37,983 bases of DNA. Origin: Candidatus Rariloculus versatilis. GTDB taxonomy: Bacteria; Pseudomonadota; Gammaproteobacteria; Steroidobacterales; Rariloculaceae. Below, one piece after another: positions 1 to 7,238 of the stretch. The notes below the pieces were generated by a model, which was given only the letters and a program-made list of their open reading frames with translations, ran no database searches and was not told the origin of the DNA. The DNA is taken from contig JAQAJI010000004.1 in assembly GCA_028278665.1 (NCBI GenBank), positions 1 to 37,983 on the forward strand, read 5' to 3'. The first letter of the stretch is position 1. Every line of letters begins with the position of its first letter. Both the position numbers and the translations under genes were made by a program.

Positions 1-1
1 C

Positions 2-1471
2 GGCGTGTTCCTGCCGGCCTCTACGTTCGCCGCGCAATGCGTGAATCCCCGCACCGGCAACGACCCCAGGGACGACCTACTCTGGCCCGACATCCAGGGC
101 CGTACAGTGGACGAGAACAACTGGCTGCGATCCTGGAGCAACGAAACCTATCTGTGGTACGACGAGATCGAGGATCGGGATCCGGGCCTGTACGACGATC
201 CGCTGCAGTATTTCGACCTGCTCAGGAGCATGGAACTGACGCCCTCTGGCGCGCCCAAGGATCAATTGCACTACACATACGACACGGCAGAGTGGTATGC
301 GAGGTCGCAGGCGGGGGAATCCGCCGGTTATGGCGCGACCTGGACGATCATTGCGCGCGCGCCTCCGCGGGAAGCGCTGGTCGCCTACACGGACCCGGAC
401 ACCCCGGCGTCCGACGCGGGGGTCCGGCGCGGCGCTCAGCTTGTAAGCGTTGACGGGATCGATTTCGTCAACGCGGGTGACCGGGCGAGCGTCGATCTGA
501 TCAATCAAGCCCTGTTTCCGGACTCGGCTGGCGAAACGCACGTGTTCGAGTTCCGCAATGCCGGTTCGGAAACGACCCAAACTGTGTCACTGACTTCGGA
601 GATCATAGCGTCCACGCCGGTCCAGCATGTGGGCACGGTGACATCCCCGGCCGGCGCCACCGTTGGTTACATGCTCTTCAACGACCACCTGCGAACCGCC
701 GAGACGGGGCTGATCGACGCATTCCGCACGTTCAACGATGTACCCGGCGGAATCGAGGATCTGATCATCGACATGCGCTACAACGGCGGCGGGTTCCTGT
801 ACATCGCCAGCCAACTCGGTTACATGATCGCCGGTGAGGCGGCAACAGCCGGACAGGTGTTCGAGCGCTTGATATTCAACGACAAGCACCCGGAAACCAA
901 CCCCGTGACCGGCGCTCCGCTGCGGCCGATACCCTTCTACAGCGAAACGGAAGCCGCGGCGAGCGGCCTGCCGTTGCCGACGCTCGATCTGCGCAGAGTC
1001 ATCCTCCTCACCGGCCCGAACACCTGCTCCGCCAGCGAGTCGTTGATCAACGCCTTGCGAGGCATTGACATCGAGGTCATTCTGATCGGCGAGCCCACCT
1101 GCGGAAAACCCTTTGGCTTCTATCCGACGGACAATTGCGGAACGACCTACTTCACCGTTCAGTTCCGCGGTGTCAACGCCAAGGGCTTCGGAGACTATGG
1201 TGACGGATTCGTGCCCGCGGAGGGGGCTGCCGGGGACGGATCCATCGTACGCGGATGCCGCGTCGCCGACGACTTCAGCCATGCACTTGGCGATCCCGCC
1301 GAAGGCAGGCTTGCGACGGCCTTGAGCTATCGCGATTCGTCTACTTGCCCGGTATCCGCGTCAGCGGTGCTGCCGGTCGGCGGCAAAACCACGTCCGCGC
1401 ACGTCCCGGACGCCTGGGACGGCACGGTGTACAAGCCGCCGTGGCTGACCAACCGGATCCTGCAGGAATGA
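2..1471 (+). CDS. S41-family (C-terminal processing-like) peptidase, 5' truncated by the window
   Basis: Secreted serine protease of the S41/Ctp family, which cleaves peptides with a Ser-Lys dyad. Counting from the GTG at 5, a PDZ-like segment spans about residues 105-200 (TPASDAGVRRGAQLVSVDG is the typical carboxylate-binding half). The catalytic domain follows, with LIIDMRYNGGG near 253-263, the nucleophile region NTCSASE at 339-345 and the candidate general-base lysine in GEPTCGK at 368. The N-terminus reads GVFLPASTFAAQC, which resembles the end of a signal peptide, so the true start probably lies just outside the window. Cysteines in CVNP, NTCSAS, PTCGK and DNCGT suggest an oxidising extracytoplasmic location. 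It stands apart from the downstream toxin-antitoxin pair by about 250 bp. Family assignment is firm; substrate is unknown. Confidence 0.87.
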   Translation, partial: GVFLPASTFAAQCVNPRTGNDPRDDLLWPDIQGRTVDENNWLRSWSNETYLWYDEIEDRDPGLYDDPLQYFDLLRSMELTPSGAPKDQLHYTYDTAEWYARSQAGESAGYGATWTIIARAPPREALVAYTDPDTPASDAGVRRGAQLVSVDGIDFVNAGDRASVDLINQALFPDSAGETHVFEFRNAGSETTQTVSLTSEIIASTPVQHVGTVTSPAGATVGYMLFNDHLRTAETGLIDAFRTFNDVPGGIEDLIIDMRYNGGGFLYIASQLGYMIAGEAATAGQVFERLIFNDKHPETNPVTGAPLRPIPFYSETEAAASGLPLPTLDLRRVILLTGPNTCSASESLINALRGIDIEVILIGEPTCGKPFGFYPTDNCGTTYFTVQFRGVNAKGFGDYGDGFVPAEGAAGDGSIVRGCRVADDFSHALGDPAEGRLATALSYRDSSTCPVSASAVLPVGGKTTSAHVPDAWDGTVYKPPWLTNRILQE

Positions 1472-1662
1472 CCGGGCCTAGACGAGAAGCACAAAATCCA
1501 AGTGGGCATGGCAAACTGACGGTCGGCGTCAGCGACTCGGTGTCGAGAAGTTGGACCAGCGGTGGCACTAGCACCGCCGGTTGTGAAAAACGTAACGGGG
1601 AAGCTCCTTGGCCGAAAAAAGCGAAGGTCTTGGGAAACTCCTCCATATCGGTTGGCAGGGGC

Positions 1663-1710
1663 TTGCGCACTGTAATGTCGCTGGATAGAGTGTGTATCCG
1701 ACTACACACT
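1663..1710 (+). promoter_or_regulatory. Candidate promoter and operator of the RHH/PIN toxin-antitoxin pair
   Basis: A perfect 8-bp inverted repeat, AGTGTGTA at 1689-1696 and TACACACT at 1703-1710 with a 6-nt spacer, ends 15 nt before the antitoxin ATG. A possible sigma70 promoter, TTGCGC (1663-1668), 17 nt, TAGAGT (1686-1691), has its -10 box overlapping the left arm. Bound antitoxin would therefore block the promoter, as expected for an autoregulated RHH antitoxin. The repeat is seen directly; the promoter and regulation are inferred. Confidence 0.55.
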
Positions 1711-1725
1711 ACCGGACTGCCGACC

Positions 1726-1962
1726 ATGAGCCAGCGAATCAATATCATCGTCCAGGATGACATTTGGCGCCTTCTGAAGCGTATTCCGCACGGAGAGCGA
1801 AGCCGCACAATCAACCAGGCCTTGCGCGAGTGGGTTGTCAACCGGCGCCGGCTCGATGCGATTGCCGAGATGGATGAGTACCGCGACACCATGGCTGCGG
1901 AGCCCGTAACGGCCGAAGAAATCGTGCGCTGGGTAAGGGCGGATCGCGACGGCGCGCATTGA
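1726..1962 (+). CDS. Ribbon-helix-helix antitoxin (VapB/CopG-like)
   Basis: A 78-residue antitoxin that probably neutralises the PIN-domain toxin directly downstream and represses its own operon. The N-terminal half (MSQRINIIVQDDIWRLLKRI, then SRTINQALREWVV) has the beta strand and two helices of the ribbon-helix-helix DNA-binding fold. The C-terminal half (EYRDTMAAEPVTAEEIVRWV) is the acidic tail that usually wraps the toxin. The ATG at 1726 is chosen because it gives the standard RHH N-terminus and lies just after the palindromic operator. The frame is open further upstream, but that stretch has no antitoxin character. The stop codon overlaps the toxin ATG (TGATG), implying translational coupling. 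Confidence 0.85.
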   Translation: MSQRINIIVQDDIWRLLKRIPHGERSRTINQALREWVVNRRRLDAIAEMDEYRDTMAAEPVTAEEIVRWVRADRDGAH

Positions 1963-2423
1963 TGGCGACGCTGGTCGTCGTCCCGGATGCCTCGGTCATT
2001 CTGAAATGGGTTCTGCCGCCGGCGACTGAATCGGATGTACGGCACGCGCTCGTACTGCGCGACGCCATCGCCACCGGTAGTGTCCGCGCGCTTGTGCCTA
2101 CGCTTTGGATTTACGAAGTCGGCAACTTGCTGGCGCGGGAACGCCCCGGTGAGGCAAGCCGATTGCTCGATGTGCTTGTCCGCTTCGGTTTGGCCGACGC
2201 GCCCCGCTCGCCGGCTTGGCTCGGTTCTGTGCTCAAACTGACGAAGCGCTACGGTGTGACGTTTTACGACGCTGCATACCACGCGCACGCCATTGTCGAA
2301 CGGGGCGTGTTGGTGACCGCGGACGAACGCTACGTCGACCGGGCAAGAGCGGCTGGCTTCGTAGTGCGGCTGTCGGAATGGGACGATGGAGCGCCAGCGC
2401 GTTTGCGCAATCCGACCGGCTGA
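1962..2423 (+). CDS. PIN-domain ribonuclease toxin (VapC-like)
   Basis: A 153-residue PIN-domain protein, the likely toxin of the pair, expected to be a Mg-dependent endoribonuclease acting on tRNA or rRNA. The four acidic active-site positions are visible: Asp in VVVPDASVILKW near the N-terminus, Glu in LWIYEVGNLL, Asp in VTFYDAAYHAHA, and Asp in VTADERYVDRA. The ATG at 1962 shares its A with the antitoxin TGA stop, so no separate ribosome binding site is needed. A TTG three bases upstream is in frame but less likely. The length is normal for a PIN toxin and no catalytic residue is missing, so the module is probably functional. The RNA target cannot be read from sequence. Confidence 0.9.
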   Translation: MATLVVVPDASVILKWVLPPATESDVRHALVLRDAIATGSVRALVPTLWIYEVGNLLARERPGEASRLLDVLVRFGLADAPRSPAWLGSVLKLTKRYGVTFYDAAYHAHAIVERGVLVTADERYVDRARAAGFVVRLSEWDDGAPARLRNPTG

Positions 2424-2603
2424 TCGAGAAGTGCCCCAAGCGAAGCGTATTCAATCGGCGATCGTGAACCAAGACGCGCAACGATCAGTGGAATCGAGGC
2501 AGTCACCGAGACTACGCTTCTGGCGGCTGCTGCACTTGCCAGCTTGCCCGGCGTCGGGGCGGCCTCTGGCTCCGTGGTCAGTCGCCGAAGTCGAACGTCG
2601 TGC

Positions 2604-3923
2604 TCAACGGATTTTCGAACTCGAGCGCCCCGGAAACACGCGGTGGGTCGCTTCTATCCGCTTGGCGTCGCGCTTTTCAACATCCGCCTCAGCCGCCCAC
2701 CGACGCCACTTGCTCACGGCGGAAAACACCTCATCGAATATCCGCCTCGTTTCGTGCCGCCCAATGCCGGATGACTTGGCGAACGTGAGCATGTCCTCCA
2801 GTGTGAAGTCGTTGTATTTCCCCGCCAGGCTCATCTGGTGGTCTCGGGTCCAGAACCCGGCCGGGTTGTACGCGTAGGTGACATCGTACGCCGGCGAGAG
2901 ACGCCACTCGCCGCTTCGGTTCATGAGAAACGAGATGTTCTTGACATGATCGTCCTGGTTCCTGGCCGCGATGTTGAATATCGCCCGGCGAACCTGCTCG
3001 CTGACGTCCGCCGCCCCCATGTTAAGGCGGCGAATCGCCTGAACGGCCTGTTCGTATGAGTGGGCGCGCGATTCCCGGTAATCGAAATGACACATCGCCC
3101 CGAGCGATTGGATGTGGATTTTGCGACCCTCGGGCGTTCGGTCGAACCGGCGGGTCATGAAGTGACTCCGGCCACCTTCATCGTGCAATCGGCAGTCCGA
3201 GATCCGAATGCCGGCGGCACGCGCCATGCGGTAGTAGGCGTACTCGATGCGGCCGTATCCGGCAGGGTCCGCCAGCTCGCCGGCCCGGCGGGCGGAAACG
3301 CCGTCAAACTTCAGCAACCACTGCTCGAAGCCGGCTGCAGCATGGACCTGACCGGATCGAAACTCGCCGGTTTCGGGGTTCCAGGCGACCACGGCCTTCG
3401 CTCGCGCGCCGCCTGCCGACGTGCCGACGCTCAGGATCTGTTCGAGCGCCTCCCGGTCGCGATCCGTACCGAGCTGTCCTGCAAGTTCGTGGCGCTCGTC
3501 CAGCACCCGATTGGCAAGATCGACCAATGCTTCGAAGTCGAGCGAGTGCTGCTTTCTGTCGGGGTCCAGCGCAGGTTCGAATTCCAGCGCACCGACTGCC
3601 CGGGTGCCGACATAGCAGAGCCAATCCACGGGGTTGAAGTCCTCGCGCCGCCGGCCGGTTTCCGCCAGCCACACATCGATGAGACGGCTTCCGTACCGGT
3701 CGGGCAGCGCGTCGGCGAGCATTCCGGGCAATCCCCGGAAAGTGTTCCGGTTCAGGGCGGGAAAGGAAAACGGGTCCGCCCGCACAGGCATGGTCAAAGG
3801 CGCGACCTCGACTCCGGCCGAGAGGAAGTTGGGGTCGTACTGAAACACGCCGACATTGCGGGAAGCGTCCCAGGAGACCGCCCCGATCCTGTGCCCCCAC
3901 AGATTCACACTGGCGTCAGTCAC
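2604..3923 (-). CDS. hipA: HipA-family serine/threonine kinase toxin
   Basis: A 439-residue HipA-type kinase. In E. coli the homologue phosphorylates glutamyl-tRNA synthetase and induces dormancy. The N-terminal HipA_N region includes FRGLPGMLADALPDRYG (62-78). A glycine-rich loop follows at 164-177 (LSVGTSAGGARAKA), then HFMTRRFDR (254-262), the catalytic loop NQDDHVKN (322-329) and the metal-binding LSPAYDV (342-348). All kinase landmarks are present. The start overlaps the end of hipB by 8 bp, the usual coupling. The last 10 or so residues are low in similarity to anything I recognise, and another frame continues past the stop to 2578, so a late frameshift is possible. The gene converges on the PIN toxin, with 180 bp between them and no gene seen there. 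Confidence 0.9.
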   Translation of the reverse strand: MTDASVNLWGHRIGAVSWDASRNVGVFQYDPNFLSAGVEVAPLTMPVRADPFSFPALNRNTFRGLPGMLADALPDRYGSRLIDVWLAETGRRREDFNPVDWLCYVGTRAVGALEFEPALDPDRKQHSLDFEALVDLANRVLDERHELAGQLGTDRDREALEQILSVGTSAGGARAKAVVAWNPETGEFRSGQVHAAAGFEQWLLKFDGVSARRAGELADPAGYGRIEYAYYRMARAAGIRISDCRLHDEGGRSHFMTRRFDRTPEGRKIHIQSLGAMCHFDYRESRAHSYEQAVQAIRRLNMGAADVSEQVRRAIFNIAARNQDDHVKNISFLMNRSGEWRLSPAYDVTYAYNPAGFWTRDHQMSLAGKYNDFTLEDMLTFAKSSGIGRHETRRIFDEVFSAVSKWRRWAAEADVEKRDAKRIEATHRVFPGRSSSKIR

Positions 3924-4248
3924 CCCAAACCCCTCGGCCCGTGCGGTCGGCGATTTTTTTCGGTCGCGCCCGTTGCCGTTCGGCGCCTCGGCGGGAATCG
4001 ACGCGCTCGATGGGACGAATGTCGTGCGAGGGGATTGCGTTCAGCAGGTGATCGTCCAGTTCGAGCGCCTGTGCGATGCGCAGAAAGCTGTCCAGCGTCG
4101 AAGGGTGCCCGGCTTCGATTCGGCGAAGCGTACGCACGCCGATCCCGGCCCGCTCAGCCAGGTGTTCCTGGGTGATGTTCCGTGACAATCGAATCTTGGC
4201 GAAGCGGCTGCCCATCTCGACTGCCAAGTGCTGTGCGCTAATATCCAT
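3916..4248 (-). CDS. hipB: HipB-like XRE-family antitoxin
   Basis: A 110-residue antitoxin and autorepressor paired with HipA. Residues 14-68 form a Cro/C1-type helix-turn-helix (FAKIRLSRNITQEHLAERAG, then GVRTLRRIEAGHPSTLDSFL). The C-terminal 35 residues are Arg/Lys-rich (SRRGAERQRARPKKIADRTG), longer than the short tail of E. coli HipB, and may contact HipA or DNA. The ATG at 4248 lies just downstream of the AT-rich TATTG/CAATA repeat cluster, which supports both the start and autoregulation. No strong Shine-Dalgarno sequence is visible. The pair is complete and in the canonical order antitoxin then toxin. Confidence 0.88.
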   Translation of the reverse strand: MDISAQHLAVEMGSRFAKIRLSRNITQEHLAERAGIGVRTLRRIEAGHPSTLDSFLRIAQALELDDHLLNAIPSHDIRPIERVDSRRGAERQRARPKKIADRTGRGVWGD

Positions 4249-4261
4249 TTTTGTGGCCTGA

Positions 4262-4307
4262 TATTGTTAATAAATCGCAATAACAGGCCAACAATAACCT
4301 ATTGTTG
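4262..4307 (-). promoter_or_regulatory. Candidate HipB operator cluster
   Basis: Four TATTG-type half sites lie 14-59 nt upstream of hipB: TATTG 4262-4266, CAATA 4278-4282, CAATA 4292-4296 and TATTG 4300-4304. The distal pair sits in a perfect 8-bp inverted repeat, CAACAATA (4289-4296), acc, TATTGTTG (4300-4307). This AT-rich patch stands out from the GC-rich surroundings. E. coli HipB also binds spaced palindromes upstream of its gene. Binding by this HipB is inferred. Confidence 0.55.
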
Positions 4308-4520
4308 AAGGCAGATCAACGGAAGGCCGACGGCGGCGATCAATAAGCAGGAAGCGCCCCACAGGTGCGAGCAGAGAAGCAGCAATTCTCGTGTTGGCAT
4401 CCCGAATCACTGCCAGGCGCAAGACATTCCACCTTTCCGACTCAATCCGGGCCAAATCGACTGCCAGAGCCGTTCACGTGCAACGGAAGCGAACGCTTGG
4501 TGATCCTGTCGATTGACTAG

Positions 4521-4670
4521 AACGAGCGCCTCAAGCGCCGCGACCGTAAGGCCGTTGCCGTCGAGGATCTGTCCGATCGCGAGATCGCGGCGATTCGCGA
4601 GGCGGATCCGCCAGCCGAAGCCACCCGGCATGATCGCGAGTTGGCAGCGGAGCGTGGCACGGATACCTGA
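4521..4670 (+). pseudogene. Antitoxin-like remnant in the gap between hipB and tRNA-Thr
   Basis: The gap 4308-4773 holds no intact gene. One short plus-strand frame stands out, opening right after a TAG (4518-4520) and ending at TGA (4668-4670). It reads LKRRDRKAVAVEDLSDREIA, then AIREADPPAEATRHDRELAA. The acidic/basic pattern and the ADPPAEA-x-x-x-D segment resemble C-terminal halves of small type II antitoxins. It has no start codon of its own and no toxin gene follows. It could be the decayed tail of a third toxin-antitoxin module, or chance. A minus-strand open frame covers the same bases (4407-4808), but it runs into the tRNA and I do not recognise it. Confidence 0.25.
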
Positions 4671-4745
4671 CCTGACGTCCGGCCCCGTCATTCGCCACGC
4701 CGGTCTCTGGCGGAACGAAGCGACACAGGATCGTGCGGAAGTGCC

Positions 4746-4772
4746 AAAAAAACTCGTAATTGTCAGTGAGTT
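4746..4772 (-). terminator. Candidate Rho-independent terminator of tRNA-Thr
   Basis: Read on the minus strand, directly after the tRNA CCA end, AACTC (4772-4768) and GAGTT (4755-4751) can pair across a 12-nt loop. They run into seven T residues (complement of the A run 4746-4752). The stem is short (5 bp), so efficiency is uncertain, but the placement and U tract fit. Confidence 0.45.
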
Positions 4773-4773
4773 A

Positions 4774-4849
4774 TGGTGCCGGTGGACGGATTCGAACCGC
4801 CGACCCACGCATTACGAATGCGTTGCTCTACCGACTGAGCTACACCGGC
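4774..4849 (-). tRNA. tRNA-Thr (anticodon CGT)
   Basis: A 76-nt tRNA on the minus strand. The acceptor stem pairs GCCGGTG (4849-4843) with CACCGGC (4784-4778). It is followed by discriminator A and an encoded CCA (4776-4774). The D arm (GCTCAGTCGGTAGAGC), the anticodon stem ACGCA/TGCGT with loop TTCGTAA, and the T loop GGTTCGAATCC are all canonical. The anticodon CGT reads ACG, threonine. tRNA genes like this are frequent integration sites, and two toxin-antitoxin modules lie on its 3' side, but I see no integrase gene. Confidence 0.96.
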
Positions 4850-4909
4850 TTCGATGGCTGCCCGGTGAAGGGCGGGCGCCTAAAGGCGAGTGCCTTTGAG
4901 CGGTTGGGA

Positions 4910-4915
4910 ATTGTA
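4910..4915 (-). promoter_or_regulatory. Possible -10 box of the tRNA-Thr promoter
   Basis: The minus-strand hexamer TACAAT (complement of 4910-4915) matches the sigma70 -10 consensus at five of six positions. It lies about 60 bp upstream of the mature tRNA 5' end. No convincing -35 box is seen at 16-18 bp. Between it and the tRNA lies a small hairpin (AAAGGC 4882-4887, GCCTTT 4892-4897). Confidence 0.3.
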
Positions 4916-5033
4916 CCCGTTTTCGGTTTGCTCTGTGGCGCCCCGTGGTCCGTGTCCAGCCACTCAGCGGTCGTGATTGAAAGCGCCGGACCGTGTACCC
5001 GAAACGACTTGATCCATACGTCGCCCGCGGTTT

Positions 5034-6101
5034 CTACGCTTCGCCGCCGCCTCGCTGCTCGCGCCACATGCCGAGCTTCACCTGCGCGGCCTGATCGCAG
5101 GCGCTGAAGATCGTCGACTCCGTCGCCGCAGCGATCCGGAACTCCTGCCAGCTCGGAATCACGAAGATGTCCCACGGTCGGTACTCGATCGCAGGCGTCG
5201 CCGCGCCGGGCAGTTCCACCGTTCCCGTGCCCTCAACGGGACAATAGATCGTGCCCGCCGTCGTCCGGTAGCTCGCGGTCCTGAAGCCGGCAGGCAGAAG
5301 CTGCATGTGCGCTGAAATCGTCGGCATCGCCGGGCCGCCGGTGGTCGGGTCGACATATTCCATCTTCAACCCGTGGCAGGCATCGAGTTCGGAGTGGTCC
5401 TTGAGCCGTTCGAGCACTTCTCGTGTGCGCTCGTAGGGATAGCTGAAGATCGGCGAGGCGCCCTGGCCGCGTTCATGGCCTTCCGGGAGCATGTTCATGC
5501 CGTATCGATACAGCGTATCGAGCGGTTCTGTTGGCTCCGGTCGGCCATTCTCGGGATAGTGCTCCGTGAACGTCGCGTTGAAGAGATGCGTCATCGCGAC
5601 GTCGAGCACATCGAGCCAGACCGTCGGGCCGTCGCCCTCGTGGCCATGGTCGTGCCAGGTCCAGGCCGGCGTGATGATGAAGTCGCCGGGCTTCATGTAG
5701 CTGCGCTCGCCGTTGACCGCCGTGTAGGCGCCGTTGCTCTCGAGCACGAACCGCATTGCGCTCGGCGTATGCCGATGGCACGGTGCGATCTCGCCCGGCA
5801 TCATGAGCTGAAGGCCCGCATACAGCGATTCGGTGGCCAGGTGCCGGCCCGCCAGGCCGGGATTTTCCAGTGCCAGCACGCGCCGCTCGGCTTCGACGGG
5901 GTCGACGACCCCGGCCGACTCGAGGATCGTTTCGCGCAGGGCCTCGTACGACCAGACGTGCGGTTGCGAGCGGACCCGCGGCGTGAGCGTGAACCAGTCC
6001 TTGAAGAACAGCCACAGGGGGATGAGCTGCTGCTCGCCGACGCGCGCGTAGTATTCGTTGCGCCGCGCCTCGATGCCGTCCGGTTTCGGTTTGGCGCCCA
6101 T
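5034..6101 (-). CDS. Gentisate 1,2-dioxygenase-like bicupin
   Basis: A 355-residue cytosolic bicupin of the gentisate/1-hydroxy-2-naphthoate/salicylate dioxygenase family. These Fe(II) enzymes open the ring of a hydroxylated benzoate with O2. The N-terminal cupin shows the metal ligands H109-x-H111 (PCHRHTPSAMRF) and H150 (WTWHDHGHE). The second cupin (about residues 245-345, ending PWDIFVIPSWQEFRI) lacks an obvious His triad, as is usual in this family. Length is normal. It is the last gene of a same-strand run with the MetE-like gene 33 bp upstream. No maleylpyruvate isomerase or fumarylpyruvate hydrolase, the next steps of the gentisate route, is in the window. A related hydroxybenzoate or naphthoate could therefore be the substrate. 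Confidence 0.82.
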   Translation of the reverse strand: MGAKPKPDGIEARRNEYYARVGEQQLIPLWLFFKDWFTLTPRVRSQPHVWSYEALRETILESAGVVDPVEAERRVLALENPGLAGRHLATESLYAGLQLMMPGEIAPCHRHTPSAMRFVLESNGAYTAVNGERSYMKPGDFIITPAWTWHDHGHEGDGPTVWLDVLDVAMTHLFNATFTEHYPENGRPEPTEPLDTLYRYGMNMLPEGHERGQGASPIFSYPYERTREVLERLKDHSELDACHGLKMEYVDPTTGGPAMPTISAHMQLLPAGFRTASYRTTAGTIYCPVEGTGTVELPGAATPAIEYRPWDIFVIPSWQEFRIAAATESTIFSACDQAAQVKLGMWREQRGGGEA

Positions 6102-6134
6102 ATTGCGATGTTAGCAGTCAGTGTTCGCCCGGGA

Positions 6135-7226
6135 TCATCCCCAGACTTCGTCCGCAACTTCCACGATGCGCTCGAGCTTCGCCCATTGCTCGTCCTCGGT
6201 CAGCAGATTGCCTTCCTCGGTCGACGCGAAGCCGCACTGGCACGACAGGCAAAGCTGGTCGATGTCGGCGAATCGGGCGGCCTCGTCGATTCGCCGGAGG
6301 AGTTCGTCCCTGCCTTCGAGCCCACCGCGCTTGCTCGTCATGATGCCGAGCACCACTCGCTTGTCTTTCGGCAACTGCCGGAGCGGCTCGAATCCGCCGG
6401 AACGTTCGTCGTCGTATTCCATGAAGTAGCCATCGACGTCGATCTCGCCGAAGAGCACCTCCTGAACGGCTTCGTAGCCGCCCGCGCCCATGTAGGTCGA
6501 GCGGAAGTTGCCTCGGCACATGTGCATCGTGACGGTCATGTCATCCGGTATCCCGGATATCGCTTCGTTGATCAGGCGACCGTAGAGCAACAGAAGCGCG
6601 CCGGGATCGTCGCCGCGCTCGATCATCTGGCGCCGGTAGCGTTCGTCGCATAGCATCGCGACAAAGACCTCGTCGAGCTGCAGGTAGCGGCAACCCGCGT
6701 CGGCGAACGCGTGAACCGCCTGGCGGTAGGCTTGACCGAGGTCGGCGAAGAAGCTGTCTGGATCCGGATAGATGTCCGGATCGATCGGCGGCCTGACCGG
6801 CCGGCCGTAGATTGCCGAAGGCGACGGGATCGTCATCTTCGGCACGCGGCTCGTGTGCGCCTGCAGGAACCTGAAGTGATCGAGCATCGCGTGCCCGGAG
6901 AAGCCGAGCTTGCCGGCGACCCGGGCGCCCTCGGCGCGCGTTGCGAGTCCCGCAAACTGCACACCTTTGCCGAGTTCGAGTCGTTCGACGCCGTCGAGAC
7001 CCCAGAGGAAGTCGAGGTGCCACCAGGAGCGCCGAAACTCTCCGTCCGTCACGGCCTTGAGGCCGATTGCTTCCTGCTTCGCGACGACGCGCCGGATCTC
7101 GGCATTCTCGACGGCTTCTAGCGCCGCGGCATCGATCTCGCCGCGCGAGTACTTCTCACGCGCATCTCTGAGCGGTGCGGGTCTGAGCAGGCTGCCGACG
7201 TGGTCGGCCCGAAAGGGAGGCCGCAT
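6135..7226 (-). CDS. MetE C-terminal-domain-type methyltransferase
   Basis: A 363-residue protein corresponding to the catalytic C-terminal half of cobalamin-independent methionine synthase, without the N-terminal half (MetE is about 750 residues). These stand-alone forms move a methyl group to a thiol with zinc activation. The N-terminus has the typical FRADHVGSLLRP. Zinc ligands can be assigned to H235 and C237 (HMCRGN), E270 (FMEYDD) and C331 (SCQCGF). LQLDEV near 182-187 matches the acidic substrate-binding segment. It lies 12 bp downstream of the KamA-like gene and 33 bp upstream of the gentisate dioxygenase-like gene, so the three are probably cotranscribed. Such stand-alone homologues often use substrates other than homocysteine plus polyglutamylated folate, so I give no gene symbol. 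Confidence 0.85.
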   Translation of the reverse strand: MRPPFRADHVGSLLRPAPLRDAREKYSRGEIDAAALEAVENAEIRRVVAKQEAIGLKAVTDGEFRRSWWHLDFLWGLDGVERLELGKGVQFAGLATRAEGARVAGKLGFSGHAMLDHFRFLQAHTSRVPKMTIPSPSAIYGRPVRPPIDPDIYPDPDSFFADLGQAYRQAVHAFADAGCRYLQLDEVFVAMLCDERYRRQMIERGDDPGALLLLYGRLINEAISGIPDDMTVTMHMCRGNFRSTYMGAGGYEAVQEVLFGEIDVDGYFMEYDDERSGGFEPLRQLPKDKRVVLGIMTSKRGGLEGRDELLRRIDEAARFADIDQLCLSCQCGFASTEEGNLLTEDEQWAKLERIVEVADEVWG

Positions 7227-7238
7227 GGCCGGGCAGCG

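Noticed and set aside
2578-2640. An alternative minus-strand C-terminus for hipA (reading FENPLSTTFDFGD before a stop at 2578)
   Set aside because: It looks protein-like and might point to a frameshift, but it is too short to judge, and the annotated hipA frame is complete through all kinase motifs.
4308-4773. Integrase gene beside tRNA-Thr
   Set aside because: No frame carries the tyrosine-recombinase R-H-R-Y pattern or any integrase motif I can recognise.
5373-6653. A 426-codon plus-strand frame opposite the cupin and MetE-like genes
   Set aside because: It spans the boundary between two real minus-strand genes and shows only antisense-type composition.
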